Notes under the pieces: generated by a model
What the model saw: only the letters and a program-made list of their open reading frames with translations
The model's database searches: none
Told to the model about the DNA's origin: nothing
Shown: in pieces, positions 55,690 to 64,000 of the stretch
Layout: the number at the start of each line of letters is the position of its first letter
Numbering within the stretch: the stretch's first letter is position 1
Program-made: the position numbers and the translations under genes
NCBI GenBank assembly: GCA_910588635.1
Contig: CAJUPW010000001.1
Location: 148,836 to 212,835, forward strand
Source of the DNA: an uncultured Oscillospiraceae bacterium
GTDB taxonomy: Bacteria > Bacillota > Clostridia > Oscillospirales > Oscillospiraceae
DNA length: 64,000 nucleotides
Reading direction: 5' to 3'

Positions 55690-57164
55690 TGGGAGCTTAC
55701 GCAATTGCGGCCATTATCGCTATTGTAATCTATATGGCGTTCAGCCTGGCGGTGGGCCTGGGTCTTGGATATAAAAAAGAGGTTGTCTCCACCTCCCGCG
55801 GTTATTTTATCGGCACCGGCACGCAGAATTTTATTCTGTTCTTCACTACGGTGGCGACCTGGTTTTCTACCGGCCTTTACCAGGGCGTGGTAGGCTCTCT
55901 GTACAAAAACGGCATCGGCTGGATCGGTATCAGCACCTGGCAGCTTCTGGTGGTGTCCTGCATGGGCGTTTTTGGCCCCCGGTTCTGGAAACTGTCCAAA
56001 TCCCACAATTTTGTAACTCCGGCGCAGCTGGTATCGGATTATTACCAGTCCAAGGGGTTCAAGCTGATTATTGCCGTCGGCATGCTGGCCTTCTGCATCC
56101 CCTCCATGATGGCGCAGATCCGCGGTGTGTCCTGGGCCATCAACGCAATTACCGACAACGCGATCTCCTTCAATATGGCAATTGTAATTGTCGCCATTAT
56201 CGTGGGAATCTATGTCTATTTCGGCGGATTTAACTCCCAGGCCTGGGTGGATACCGCCCAGGGGCTGCTGTTTATCGTGGTTTTGTGGGGCTGCCTGTTT
56301 ATTGTTGCCGGCGTCAACGGCGGCTGGACCGAAAGCTGGCGCCGTCTGGCGGAAAGCGCGCCGGACGTTCTCTTCTACAAGGATACGTCGCAGTATTGGA
56401 GCTGGAGACGGTATATCTCCTTCTTCTTCATCCAGGGCCTGGGCGGCTTTTTCGCCCCCTATGTGTGGCAGCGCACCTACGCCGCGAAATCCAGCCGGGA
56501 CTGCCGGAAGCTGGCCGGCTATATGGGCGCTTTCTTCTGCTTCGCAGTGTGTCTGCCTGTGGTTTTCTGCGGACTGAATATGCATGTGGCAATGCCCGCG
56601 ATGGAGAATCCGGAGAACGGACTGGTCACCTTTATGGCGGAGTACGCCCCCGGCTGGGCCATTTTTGTCTCCCTCGGTATTCTGGCCGCCGGCATGTCCA
56701 CCATCTCCTCCATCCTGGTGACCTGCTCCTCCATTCTTGCGGTGGATATTGGCGAGACCATCAGGCCCGACGCAGGCGACGACAAGGTCCGGCAGTGGGG
56801 CCGGATGCTGGTTCTGGCTATCCTGCTGATCGGCGTTGTCATGTCCTTTATGACAATTCAGACCATCGAGATTCTCATTAACCTGACGCTGGCCGGCTTT
56901 GCGCAGATGGTCATTCCCGTTCTCGGCATATTCGTATTTAAGCGCATGACCAAGGCGGGGGCCTGCGCCGGCTATCTGGCCGGTCTGGTCGTGTCTGCTC
57001 TGGGCACCATTACCTGGAACAATCCTCTGGGCTTTATGGGCGGCGCCTGGGGCTTCCTGGCGAATATTGTAATCTGCATCGCCGTGAGCGCCGTCACAAA
57101 GCCGGTTTCCGAGGAGCACCGAGCGGCCTTCCTGGCGCCCCTGAAGACGCCGGATCAGGATTGA
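55689..57164 (+). CDS. Sodium/solute symporter (SSS family)
   Basis: 491 residues, about thirteen membrane helices, LeuT fold. Family marks: SRGYFIGTGTQNFILFFTTVATWFSTGLYQGVVG, NFVTPAQLVSDYYQSKGFKL, VYFGGFNSQAWVDTAQGLLFIV and AAGMSTISSILVTCSSILAVDI with the sodium-site Ser residues. It imports the organic acid, or its lactone, that the operon catabolises. Coupled to the small subunit upstream. Confidence 0.9.
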   Translation: MGAYAIAAIIAIVIYMAFSLAVGLGLGYKKEVVSTSRGYFIGTGTQNFILFFTTVATWFSTGLYQGVVGSLYKNGIGWIGISTWQLLVVSCMGVFGPRFWKLSKSHNFVTPAQLVSDYYQSKGFKLIIAVGMLAFCIPSMMAQIRGVSWAINAITDNAISFNMAIVIVAIIVGIYVYFGGFNSQAWVDTAQGLLFIVVLWGCLFIVAGVNGGWTESWRRLAESAPDVLFYKDTSQYWSWRRYISFFFIQGLGGFFAPYVWQRTYAAKSSRDCRKLAGYMGAFFCFAVCLPVVFCGLNMHVAMPAMENPENGLVTFMAEYAPGWAIFVSLGILAAGMSTISSILVTCSSILAVDIGETIRPDAGDDKVRQWGRMLVLAILLIGVVMSFMTIQTIEILINLTLAGFAQMVIPVLGIFVFKRMTKAGACAGYLAGLVVSALGTITWNNPLGFMGGAWGFLANIVICIAVSAVTKPVSEEHRAAFLAPLKTPDQD

Positions 57165-57271
57165 GTTTTATTTGAGCGCATGACAGGTCAAAGGGGTACG
57201 GCGGGAATAAGGCCGCCGTATCCCCGGCCTGTTCCCGCAACGCAACACACAGGTTTGGAGGATTTAACGCA

Positions 57272-58645
57272 ATGACACTGGCAGAAAAATTGGTTCGGCC
57301 TATCCACAGCATCAAATATTCATCCTTGCCGGCACCCGTCGTGGAGAAGGCAAAGCTGTGCGTGCTTCATTCGCTGGCCTGCGCATATGCCGGGATCGGC
57401 GAGCGGTGGTCCAGGGCAGCGCGGGAGATGACGGGGGAGCTGTATCCCTCCGGGCGGGCGTCTGTCTGGTTTTCCACGCAGAAATCCAATATGGCGGAGG
57501 CCGCTTTTACAAATGCGGTCTATGCCCAGAGCATCCTCTATGAGGACATTCATCGCCAAAGCAACGCCCATCCGGGCGTCATTGTCGTTCCAGCGGCCAT
57601 CGCCGCAGCCGAGGAGACCGGAGCCTCTATGGAGGAGGTTCTGTCGGCCATTGTGGCAGGATATGAGATGATGGCCCGGATCGGATACGGCACGGCCTGT
57701 CCGGAATTTGGCCGGCGCGGATTCCGTCCCACCTCCGTGATCGGAACCTTTGGCAGCTGTATGGCGGCGGGACATCTGCTGGAGCTGACGCTGGCGGAGC
57801 AGCTGACCGCCTTTTCCCTCGCGGCCAGCCTGACCGCCGGAATCAACCAATGGGCCATTGAAGGCACTGACGACCTGTATATTCAGAATGGAAACGCGGC
57901 CCGGGGCGGTGTGATTGCGGCTCAGTTGGCCAAACGAGGCGTGACGGCTCCAAAGGAAATTCTTGAGGGAGCGGCCGGCATGTGCGCCGCCTTCGGCTTT
58001 TCCCGGGAGAACCTGGAGGCGCTGGACTGTGAGGATGGTCATTACTCCGTTCTGGACGTGCTCTTCAAGCCCGCGCCCGCCTGCGCTCTGGTACAGACAA
58101 CCGCCCAGGCGGCTTTAGACGCGGCCCGGGCCGGGATCGCGCCGGAGGAAATCGAAAGCGGGGCCATTTACACCTTCCTGCTGGGAAAGACCTACGCCGG
58201 CTGCGACAATCCTGGTCCCTTCAGCGAGCTGCTCCAGGCGAGAATGAGCAACCAGTTCAATTTTGCGGCTTCACTGGTCCACGGAACGATTTCAAACAGC
58301 AACTATTACGACTACGCCAATCCCTCCGTCGTCCGGCTGGCGGGCGCGCTGTCGCTGGCGGAGGACGCCGCGTATACCGCACAGTTCCCCGAAAAGCAGC
58401 CGGTCAGGGTGGAATTACGTCTGAAAAACGGAGAGACCCGCACGTTTTACAGGGAAGAGCCCGTATACCTGTGTCGGGAGGACAATATTGCCAAGCTCTA
58501 TGACCACTGTCAGGGCGATCTGGGCGGCCGCAGGGTTGCGGAAATTGTAAACGCCGTGTTCTCAATGGAGAAGCTGCAGGGGCCGGGGCAGATACTGAAC
58601 CTGTTTCTTGGAGAATCGGCCCGAAAGGAAGAAAACCATGGGTAA
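57272..58645 (+). CDS. MmgE/PrpD family protein (second copy)
   Basis: 457 residues, diverged from the first copy. Typical regions: VYAQSILYEDIHRQSNAHPGVIVVPAAIAAAEE, ARIGYGTACPEFGRRGFRPTSVIGTFGSCMAAGHLL, GINQWAIEGTDDLYIQNGNAARGGVIAAQLAKRG. The KxHxxC pattern of the first copy is here LFKPAPACALVQTTAQ, so the active sites differ and the two copies likely act on different intermediates. GGAGGA precedes ATG 57272. Confidence 0.85.
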   Translation: MTLAEKLVRPIHSIKYSSLPAPVVEKAKLCVLHSLACAYAGIGERWSRAAREMTGELYPSGRASVWFSTQKSNMAEAAFTNAVYAQSILYEDIHRQSNAHPGVIVVPAAIAAAEETGASMEEVLSAIVAGYEMMARIGYGTACPEFGRRGFRPTSVIGTFGSCMAAGHLLELTLAEQLTAFSLAASLTAGINQWAIEGTDDLYIQNGNAARGGVIAAQLAKRGVTAPKEILEGAAGMCAAFGFSRENLEALDCEDGHYSVLDVLFKPAPACALVQTTAQAALDAARAGIAPEEIESGAIYTFLLGKTYAGCDNPGPFSELLQARMSNQFNFAASLVHGTISNSNYYDYANPSVVRLAGALSLAEDAAYTAQFPEKQPVRVELRLKNGETRTFYREEPVYLCREDNIAKLYDHCQGDLGGRRVAEIVNAVFSMEKLQGPGQILNLFLGESARKEENHG

Positions 58646-59402
58646 TTTTACGATTTATCCCCTCCATGTAGGGGATCTGAACCGGCAGAAGTCAAACCTG
58701 GCGTACATGAGGGAGCCGGGCGTAAAAATTGATTTCCCGCTGATCTGCTGGTATTTGACGGACGGAACACACAAGGTAATGGTCGATACCGGCGGGACCC
58801 CGCCGGACCACCGCTGGCAGCCCCATACCCGTACGCCGGAACAGGAGCCGTCACGCGCTCTGGAACGGCTGGGGGTCCATCCCGAAGAAATCACGGACGT
58901 GATTATGACCCACCTGCATTGGGACCACGCCGGAAACAACCATCTGTTTCCCAACGCCCGCTTCCATGTTCAGCGCACAGAACTGGAGGAGGCCCGGAAT
59001 CCTCCGGTCAAACTGTTCGCAGGCTCCTATGACAAAGAGGTCATTTTGCAGACGGATTACACCATATTGGACGGAGACAGTCAGATTATGGAGGGAATCC
59101 GGGTCATTACCACGCCGGGCCATTCCCTGGGCTCCCAGTCGGTGGTAGTAGATACGCGGGAGGGGCCCTATATTCTGGCGGGGGACCTGATTGGCCTGTA
59201 CGAATGCTGTGAGCATGACCCTATGCTTGTGAACGGCATCCACATTGACCTGCGGGAGTATTACCAAAGTCTGGAGAAAGTAATGGCCATAGGAGGAAAA
59301 ATCCTGCCCGGACATGACTACAAAGTGTTCCAGCACCCAGCCTATCCCCCGGAAAGCGAGGGGAAAGACTCGGATTGCTCCGGCGGCAAGACAAACAGAT
59401 AG
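58638..59402 (+). CDS. Metallo-beta-lactamase fold hydrolase (lactonase-like)
   Basis: 254 residues. Dinuclear-metal motif THLHWDHAGN at residues 91-100 (HxHxDH), later His in TPGHSLGSQSVVVD, Asp in ILAGDLIGLYE and His in ILPGHDYKVF, all consistent with AHL-lactonase-type enzymes. ATG 58638 overlaps the preceding gene by eight bases, with AAAGGA eight bases upstream. In this operon it more likely opens a lactone or thioester of the pathway than quenches quorum signals. Confidence 0.87.
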   Translation: MGNFTIYPLHVGDLNRQKSNLAYMREPGVKIDFPLICWYLTDGTHKVMVDTGGTPPDHRWQPHTRTPEQEPSRALERLGVHPEEITDVIMTHLHWDHAGNNHLFPNARFHVQRTELEEARNPPVKLFAGSYDKEVILQTDYTILDGDSQIMEGIRVITTPGHSLGSQSVVVDTREGPYILAGDLIGLYECCEHDPMLVNGIHIDLREYYQSLEKVMAIGGKILPGHDYKVFQHPAYPPESEGKDSDCSGGKTNR

Positions 59403-59415
59403 AGGAAGTGCAGCT

Positions 59416-60588
59416 ATGTATACCCCTGAATTGGAACGCATCCCCTGCGTCATCATGCGCGGAGGGACCAGCAAGGCGGTCTTTCTTTTAAATAACGACC
59501 TGCCCGCGGACCCCGAAGCGCGTGACCGTGTGATCCTCGCTATTTTCGGCAGTCCGGACAGCCGGCAGATCGACGGTCTGGGCGGAGCGGACCCGCTGAC
59601 CAGCAAGGTGGCCATAATCGCCCCGTCCGACAACAGGGACGCCGATGTGGACTATACCTTCGGCCAGGTGGATATCAAGACTTCGTATGTGGATTACTCC
59701 AGCAACTGCGGGAATATTTCCTCGGCCGTGGGCCCGTTCGCCATTCAGCAAGGGCTGGTCCGGGCGGTGGAGCCCGTCACAAGGGTCCGTATCTACAATA
59801 CGAACACTGGAAAAATCTTTGAGGCGGAGGTGCCCGTCAAGGATGGCCGCCCTTGCGCAAAGGGAGACTACAAGGTGGACGGCGTGCCGGGGACGGGCGC
59901 CCGGATCGGTCTGAACATGGCGGGAACGATTGGAGCAAAGACCGGCAGCCTGCTCCCCACCGGACGCCCGAGGGATGAAATAGAGGTAAAAGGCCTTGGC
60001 AGGCTGACCGTATCCATGGTGGACGCGGGAAGTCCCATGGTGTTTGTCCGGGCCGGAGATTTGGGCCTGAAGGGGACGGAGTCTCCCGCTGAAATTGACG
60101 GAAATCCTCGTATGCTGGAACTGCTGGAGGAAATCCGCACCACGGCCGCCGTTATGATGGGGATCGCTCCCGACCAGGAGACCGCCCGCAAAAAAATACG
60201 CGCGGTTCCCATGGCGGCGTTTATCTCCCCGCCCCAGAGCTATGAAAGCCATATTGACGGAACAGCGGTGGCCGCCGGGGATGTGGATTTTCTGTCACGG
60301 GATATGTTTATGCAGATTATGCACAAGACCTACTCCGGAACGGCGACGGTCTGCACCGGCTGTGCGGCGGTAACGCCGGGCACCGTGGTCCATGAGGCAA
60401 TGGGGAAAGACATCGCCTGCGGTCCGGTCAGAATCGGGCATCCGGGCGGCGTGATCGAGTGCGATATGGCCGTTGAAGGCGGCGTAATCGTAAAAGCGGC
60501 CTACGGCCGTACCGCGCGGCGGATCATGGAGGGATACGTCTACGTCCCCAGAGACATTCTGGATTCATTAATTGAAAAGGAGAAATGA
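59416..60588 (+). CDS. PrpF-family isomerase (methylaconitate or methylitaconate type)
   Basis: 390 residues. PrpF marks: IPCVIMRGGTSKAVFLLNNDLP, IDGLGGADPLTSKVAI, VDYSSNCGNISSAVGPFAI (with the catalytic Cys), PGTGARIGLNM and VRIGHPGGVIECDM. The family includes 2-methylaconitate isomerase PrpF and 3-methylitaconate isomerase (Mii) of Eubacterium barkeri (known). ATG 59416 has AGAGGAAG upstream. Followed by the lyase and hydratase genes, it fits either pathway; the neighbours favour a methylitaconate- or methylaconitate-like substrate. Confidence 0.9.
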   Translation: MYTPELERIPCVIMRGGTSKAVFLLNNDLPADPEARDRVILAIFGSPDSRQIDGLGGADPLTSKVAIIAPSDNRDADVDYTFGQVDIKTSYVDYSSNCGNISSAVGPFAIQQGLVRAVEPVTRVRIYNTNTGKIFEAEVPVKDGRPCAKGDYKVDGVPGTGARIGLNMAGTIGAKTGSLLPTGRPRDEIEVKGLGRLTVSMVDAGSPMVFVRAGDLGLKGTESPAEIDGNPRMLELLEEIRTTAAVMMGIAPDQETARKKIRAVPMAAFISPPQSYESHIDGTAVAAGDVDFLSRDMFMQIMHKTYSGTATVCTGCAAVTPGTVVHEAMGKDIACGPVRIGHPGGVIECDMAVEGGVIVKAAYGRTARRIMEGYVYVPRDILDSLIEKEK

Positions 60589-60591
60589 CCT

Positions 60592-61509
60592 ATGAGAGCA
60601 ACCACCGGCAATTCCGGAGCCAAGGCGCTGCGTGAGCGCCTGAAAAAGCCCGAAATATTGATTGCCCCCGGCGCCTACGACTGCATCTCTGCCCGGCTGA
60701 TTGAGCAGATGGGGTTTGAAGCCGCCTTTATGACCGGCTTCGGCGCCTCCGGCTCCATTTTGGGCCAGCCTGATTATGGCCTGATGACCATGAACGAGAT
60801 GGCCGCAGTCTGCGCCAACATGAACTATTTCCTGAACATCCCCCTCATCGGCGATATTGATACGGGATACGGCAATCCGCTGAATGTCTACCGTACCGTT
60901 CGGGAATTTGAACGGGCCGGCATGGCGGCCGTCCATCTGGAGGATCAGGTGTTTCCCAAGCGCTGCGGCCACATGGAGAAAAAGGCGGTTATCCCGATGG
61001 AGGAGCATGTGGAAAAGATTCGGGCCGCGGTGGAGGCCCGGGACGAGATGATGATTATTGCCCGCACCGACGCCTTTGCCACCCACGGTCTGGACGAGAC
61101 CCTCCGCCGCCTGGAGGCCTACCGGGACGCCGGCGCCGACATCATTTACGCCGACGGCCTGCCCAGCGTGGAGGCCATGCGGGCCGTCTGCCAGATTGAG
61201 GGCGTTTATAAATTCGGAAATCAGGTGGAGGGCGGAAAGTCCCCCACGCTGACCTTTGAGCAGCTCCAGGAGATTGGATACGACATTGTGATCTACCCTG
61301 TGGGCACCGCCTTTGCCGCGGCCAGAGCGATTGAGAACTATCTGCAGAGCTTGAAGAAAAACCGCTCCAACGCCGAGATTATTGCCTCCGGGACGGTTCC
61401 AAGCTTTGCGCAGTTCAATTCCATCGTCGGTATGGAGACCCTCACCGATATGGAGCGCCGGTTCCAGGTGGATGTGTTTAAGAAAAAACACAGTGAAGAA
61501 CAGAAGTGA
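60592..61509 (+). CDS. Isocitrate lyase/PEP mutase family lyase (PrpB or dimethylmalate-lyase type)
   Basis: 305 residues, TIM-barrel. Catalytic loop EDQVFPKRCGHM with the KRCGH lyase signature; metal site GDIDTGYGNPLNVYRTV; PGAYDCISARLIEQMGFEAAFMTGFGASGS; IIARTDAFATHGLDE. Such enzymes cleave methylisocitrate to succinate and pyruvate (PrpB), or dimethylmalate to propionate and pyruvate (Dml). Stop and start are separated by three bases from the isomerase gene. Which substrate applies depends on the hydratase encoded next. Confidence 0.92.
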   Translation: MRATTGNSGAKALRERLKKPEILIAPGAYDCISARLIEQMGFEAAFMTGFGASGSILGQPDYGLMTMNEMAAVCANMNYFLNIPLIGDIDTGYGNPLNVYRTVREFERAGMAAVHLEDQVFPKRCGHMEKKAVIPMEEHVEKIRAAVEARDEMMIIARTDAFATHGLDETLRRLEAYRDAGADIIYADGLPSVEAMRAVCQIEGVYKFGNQVEGGKSPTLTFEQLQEIGYDIVIYPVGTAFAAARAIENYLQSLKKNRSNAEIIASGTVPSFAQFNSIVGMETLTDMERRFQVDVFKKKHSEEQK

Positions 61510-61545
61510 CCGCCGGTTGAAGGCGGCGGAAAGGAGGCGTCCGGG

Positions 61546-62808
61546 ATGGGTATGACAATGACGCAGAAAATCCTGGCCCGGCACTGCGGGGCCCAGTCGG
61601 CAGCGGCCGGCGATTTGATTAACGCCAGGCTGGATCTGGTGATGGGAAGCGATGTGACAACGCCCATCGCCATTCAGGCGATGGAACAGCACAGGCTGAA
61701 CAAGGTGTTTGATCCGGACAAAATTGTTCTGGTAATGGATCATTTCGCCCCCAACAAGGATATCCAGGCGGCGCAAAACTGTGCCGCATGCCGCCGTTTT
61801 GCGGAAAAACACGGCATCCGAAATTTTTATGACGGCGGACGCATGGGTATTGAGCATGTACTGCTTCCGGAACAGGGCTTCGTCGCTCCCGGAGAGCTGA
61901 TTATCGGCGCGGATTCCCATACCTGTACCTATGGCGCTCTGGGCGCTTTCTCCACCGGCATCGGCTCCACTGACATGGCGGCCGGAATGTATGCGGGAAA
62001 AAACTGGTTTAAGGTGCCCGGCGCCGTGCAGGTTGAGCTGACCGGGAGATTTCCGGAGTTTGTCGGTGGAAAGGATGTCATTCTCGCCCTGATTGGGATG
62101 ATCGGCGTGGACGGAGCCCGGTACATGAGCATCGAATTCACAGGCGAGGCTATCGGAGCAATCCCTATGGACGACCGATTCGCCATCTGCAATATGGCCA
62201 TTGAGGCGGGGGCAAAAAACGCCATCTTCCCGGTGGACGAGACGACCCTTGCATACCTGACCGGGCGCGTACGCCGCCCATTTCAGGCGGCGGAGCCGGA
62301 CCCGGACGCCCGATATGAAAAAACGGTGAAAATTGACCTGTCCCGGCTGGAACCGATGATCGCCGCGCCCCATCTTCCCTCCAACGTAAAGCCCGCGGAA
62401 GAATTTTCCGGCCTGAAGGTAGATCAGGTGATTATCGGCTGCTGCACCAACGGACGGTTGTCGGACCTGCGGCAGGCCGCCTGTATCATGCGGGGCCGGC
62501 AGGTGGCGCAAGGCGTGCGCTGTACCGTAATCCCGGCCACGCCGGAGGTCTACTTACAGGCAATGCGGGAAGGCCTGCTGGAGGTGTTTGTCCGCGCGGG
62601 AGCGACTGTTTCCATGCCCACCTGCGGCCCGTGCAACGGCGGCCACGTAGGCGTTCTGGCCGACCATGAGCGGTGCGTATCCACTACCAATCGCAATTTC
62701 GTGGGCCGAATGGGAGCCAAAAGCTCTGAAGTTTATCTGGCGGGTCCCTCTGTTGCGGCGGCCTGCGCAGTATCGGGGGTCATCACAATGCCCGAGGAGG
62801 TGGGATAA
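61546..62808 (+). CDS. Aconitase-family hydratase, large subunit (LeuC-like)
   Basis: 420 residues. Iron-sulfur-cluster cysteines appear in IIGCCTNGRLSDL and MPTCGPCNGGHVG; other family marks are MTQKILARHCG, VMDHFAPNKD, GADSHTCTYGALGAFSTGIGSTDMA. This LeuC-type subunit serves isopropylmalate, homoaconitate or 2,3-dimethylmaleate hydratases (DmdA in E. barkeri, known). AAGGAGG lies eight bases before ATG 61546. The [4Fe-4S] enzyme would link the isomerase product to the lyase substrate. Confidence 0.92.
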   Translation: MGMTMTQKILARHCGAQSAAAGDLINARLDLVMGSDVTTPIAIQAMEQHRLNKVFDPDKIVLVMDHFAPNKDIQAAQNCAACRRFAEKHGIRNFYDGGRMGIEHVLLPEQGFVAPGELIIGADSHTCTYGALGAFSTGIGSTDMAAGMYAGKNWFKVPGAVQVELTGRFPEFVGGKDVILALIGMIGVDGARYMSIEFTGEAIGAIPMDDRFAICNMAIEAGAKNAIFPVDETTLAYLTGRVRRPFQAAEPDPDARYEKTVKIDLSRLEPMIAAPHLPSNVKPAEEFSGLKVDQVIIGCCTNGRLSDLRQAACIMRGRQVAQGVRCTVIPATPEVYLQAMREGLLEVFVRAGATVSMPTCGPCNGGHVGVLADHERCVSTTNRNFVGRMGAKSSEVYLAGPSVAAACAVSGVITMPEEVG

Positions 62809-63293
62809 TGGCGGGAAAAGTCTTTCAATATCAGGACAATATAGATACGGATGTGATCCTCCCCGCCCGCTATCTGGCCCTCTACAGACCGGAGGACCTG
62901 GCAGCCCACTGTATGGAGGATCTGGATGAGGATTTTGTAAAAAAAGTGGAGCCCGGGGATTATATTGTGGCCGGAGAAAATTTCGGCTGCGGCTCCTCTC
63001 GGGAACACGCTCCTATCGCCATTAAGGCCAGCGGTATTAAATGCGTAATCGCCCGCTCCTTTGCCCGAATTTTTTACCGGAATGCCATTAATATCGGCCT
63101 GCCTATTATTGAGAGCCCGTGCGCATCAGAGATTCGGGCGGGAGACCATCTGGAGGTCGATCTGAAGCATGGCGTCATTCAAAACATCAGCCAGGACCGC
63201 GCGTACCAGGTCGGCGGGTTTCCTGATTTCATTCAGGAAATGGTAGATAAAGGCGGCCTGCTGGCCTATTTAAGCGAAACAGAAAACGTCTGA
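62808..63293 (+). CDS. Aconitase-family hydratase, small subunit (LeuD-like)
   Basis: 161 residues, swivel domain. YQDNIDTDVILPARYLAL and GENFGCGSSREHAPIAIKASG are the conserved substrate-carboxylate motifs; ARSFARIFYRNAINIGLPI follows. The loop between the second and third elements decides substrate size; here it is ALYRPEDLAAHCMEDLDE, short as in LeuD-like hydratases. TAATG overlap with the large subunit gene. DmdB-type function is plausible beside the Mii- and Dml-like enzymes. Confidence 0.92.
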   Translation: MAGKVFQYQDNIDTDVILPARYLALYRPEDLAAHCMEDLDEDFVKKVEPGDYIVAGENFGCGSSREHAPIAIKASGIKCVIARSFARIFYRNAINIGLPIIESPCASEIRAGDHLEVDLKHGVIQNISQDRAYQVGGFPDFIQEMVDKGGLLAYLSETENV

Positions 63294-63340
63294 CAACAGC
63301 GGGGCGCGGACAGCCCGAACAGGAAGGAGAGAAAATCCTC

Positions 63341-64000
63341 ATGAAAATTGTGATATTAGACGGTTATGTAGAAAACCCAGGCGATCTGAGCTGGGACGAG
63401 CTGGGTAAGCTGGGGGAGCTGACGGTCTATGACCGGACCAGCCTCACCGACGAGGAGGAGGCAATTGCCCGCATCGGAGAGGCGGAGATTGTATTTACCA
63501 ACAAGACGCCCATTACCAAAAAAGTGATCGACGCCTGCCCCGGCATGAAGTTTATCGGTCTTCTGGCCACCGGCTATAACGTAGTCGACTATGTCTATGC
63601 CCGGCAAAAAGGCATTCCCGTCACCAACGTGCCCACCTACGGCACCGCCTCCGTCAGCCAGTTCTCCATCGCGCTGCTGCTGGAAATCTGCCACCATATC
63701 GGCCACCACGACGCCTCCGTCCACGCGGGAAACTGGGTCAGCTGCGCCGACTGGTGCTACTGGGACTACCCCCTCATCGAGCTGGAGGGCAAGACCATCG
63801 GCATCATCGGCTTTGGACGCATCGGCCAGGCCGAGGGGCGGATCGCCAAGGCCCTGGGCATGAAGGTGCTGGCCTACGACCTGTACACCAACGACTCCGG
63901 CCGGGAGATCGGCGAGTATGTGGACCTGGACACCCTCTACGCCAAGTCCGACGTGATTACCCTCCACTGTAACCTGACCCCGGAGAACACCTGCATGATT
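63341..64000 (+). CDS. D-isomer-specific 2-hydroxyacid dehydrogenase, 3'-truncated
   Basis: First 220 residues before the right edge. Catalytic-domain start (MKIVILDGYVENPGDLSWDEL), TPITKKVIDACPGMKFIGLLATGYNVVD, hinge GTASVSQFSIALLLEICHH, and NAD-binding motif GKTIGIIGFGRIGQAEGRIAKALG. AAGGAGA lies before ATG 63341. Glycerate- or hydroxypyruvate-type dehydrogenases have this layout. It may reduce a 2-oxoacid produced by the pathway or oxidise the incoming hydroxyacid. The catalytic Arg/Glu/His fall beyond the window. Confidence 0.9.
   Translation, partial: MKIVILDGYVENPGDLSWDELGKLGELTVYDRTSLTDEEEAIARIGEAEIVFTNKTPITKKVIDACPGMKFIGLLATGYNVVDYVYARQKGIPVTNVPTYGTASVSQFSIALLLEICHHIGHHDASVHAGNWVSCADWCYWDYPLIELEGKTIGIIGFGRIGQAEGRIAKALGMKVLAYDLYTNDSGREIGEYVDLDTLYAKSDVITLHCNLTPENTCMI

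Noticed and set aside
53945..61509. Complete 2-methylcitrate cycle (prpBCD)
   Set aside because: No methylcitrate synthase, the two PrpD-family proteins are diverged, and a LeuCD-type hydratase is present, so the standard cycle is not demonstrated.
1..64000. CRISPR arrays, insertion sequences, prophage or integrase genes
   Set aside because: No regularly spaced repeats, transposase or phage motifs were visible in any frame.

Overview
The window reads as a chromosomal stretch of a GC-rich anaerobic Firmicute. The closest fit is the Oscillospirales gut lineage that includes Flavonifractor, Lawsonibacter and Pseudoflavonifractor; this placement is an inference from gene content, not a phylogeny. 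Supporting signs are high GC with GC-rich third positions, Shine-Dalgarno sites of the AGGAGG type, lipoprotein sugar-binding proteins with LxxC lipoboxes, YesM/YesN two-component systems, many carbohydrate ABC operons and sigma-54 control of catabolic operons. I saw no rRNA, tRNA, IS element, prophage or CRISPR array.

Layout. 1-2980: end of a hexuronate operon (uxaB partial, uxaA) and a HIT protein. 3147-4490: rpoN (sigma-54). 4577-15112: ROK repressor divergent from a pentose-type operon with ABC transporter, xylulokinase, two membrane proteins, a DUF4867 protein and a fucose-isomerase-like enzyme. 15228-24069 (minus): a galactose (mgl) ABC operon preceded by a binding-protein/YesM/YesN sensing module. 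24304-34434 (minus): a BMP-family nucleoside-type ABC transporter with ribokinase, an FGE-like protein, an unassigned glycosidase, a remnant of a second FGE-like gene and a MATE exporter. 34662-36545: a LacI-type repressor fused to a PfkB kinase, divergent from that operon. 37196-43941: AraC regulator, sugar ABC transporter and GH36 alpha-galactosidase. 44042-49405: a BCCT transporter and a histidine-ammonia-lyase homologue lacking the MIO triad, divergent from a sigma-54 activator. 49432-51476: an ECF S-component and a HisD homologue. 51669-64000: a PrpR-type sigma-54 activator divergent from a long organic-acid operon (two MmgE/PrpD proteins, SSS symporter with small subunit, lactonase-like hydrolase, PrpF-type isomerase, PrpB-type lyase, LeuC/LeuD-type hydratase, 2-hydroxyacid dehydrogenase).

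Most striking points. (1) The galactose-binding protein MglB appears circularly permuted: the segment that normally begins the mature protein is at the C-terminus, with the known sugar-contact residues conserved. Its partner MglC carries an extra cytoplasmic N-terminal domain of about 200 residues. (2) The HAL homologue has lost the Ala-Ser-Gly that forms the MIO cofactor and is co-transcribed with a BCCT betaine transporter from a near-consensus sigma-54 promoter; this fits an ergothionase-like trimethylamine lyase for ergothioneine or a related betaine. (3) A LacI DNA-binding/sensor protein is fused to a ribokinase-like domain. (4) The PrpF/PrpB/LeuC/LeuD set matches, by family, the last three steps of anaerobic nicotinate fermentation (methylitaconate isomerase, dimethylmaleate hydratase, dimethylmalate lyase), or alternatively a 2-methylcitrate-like route.

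Regulation is unusually readable: rpoN, two sigma-54 activators and a -24/-12 promoter facing each activator are all in this window, and three binding-protein genes are each followed by a strong stem-loop before the remaining transporter genes.
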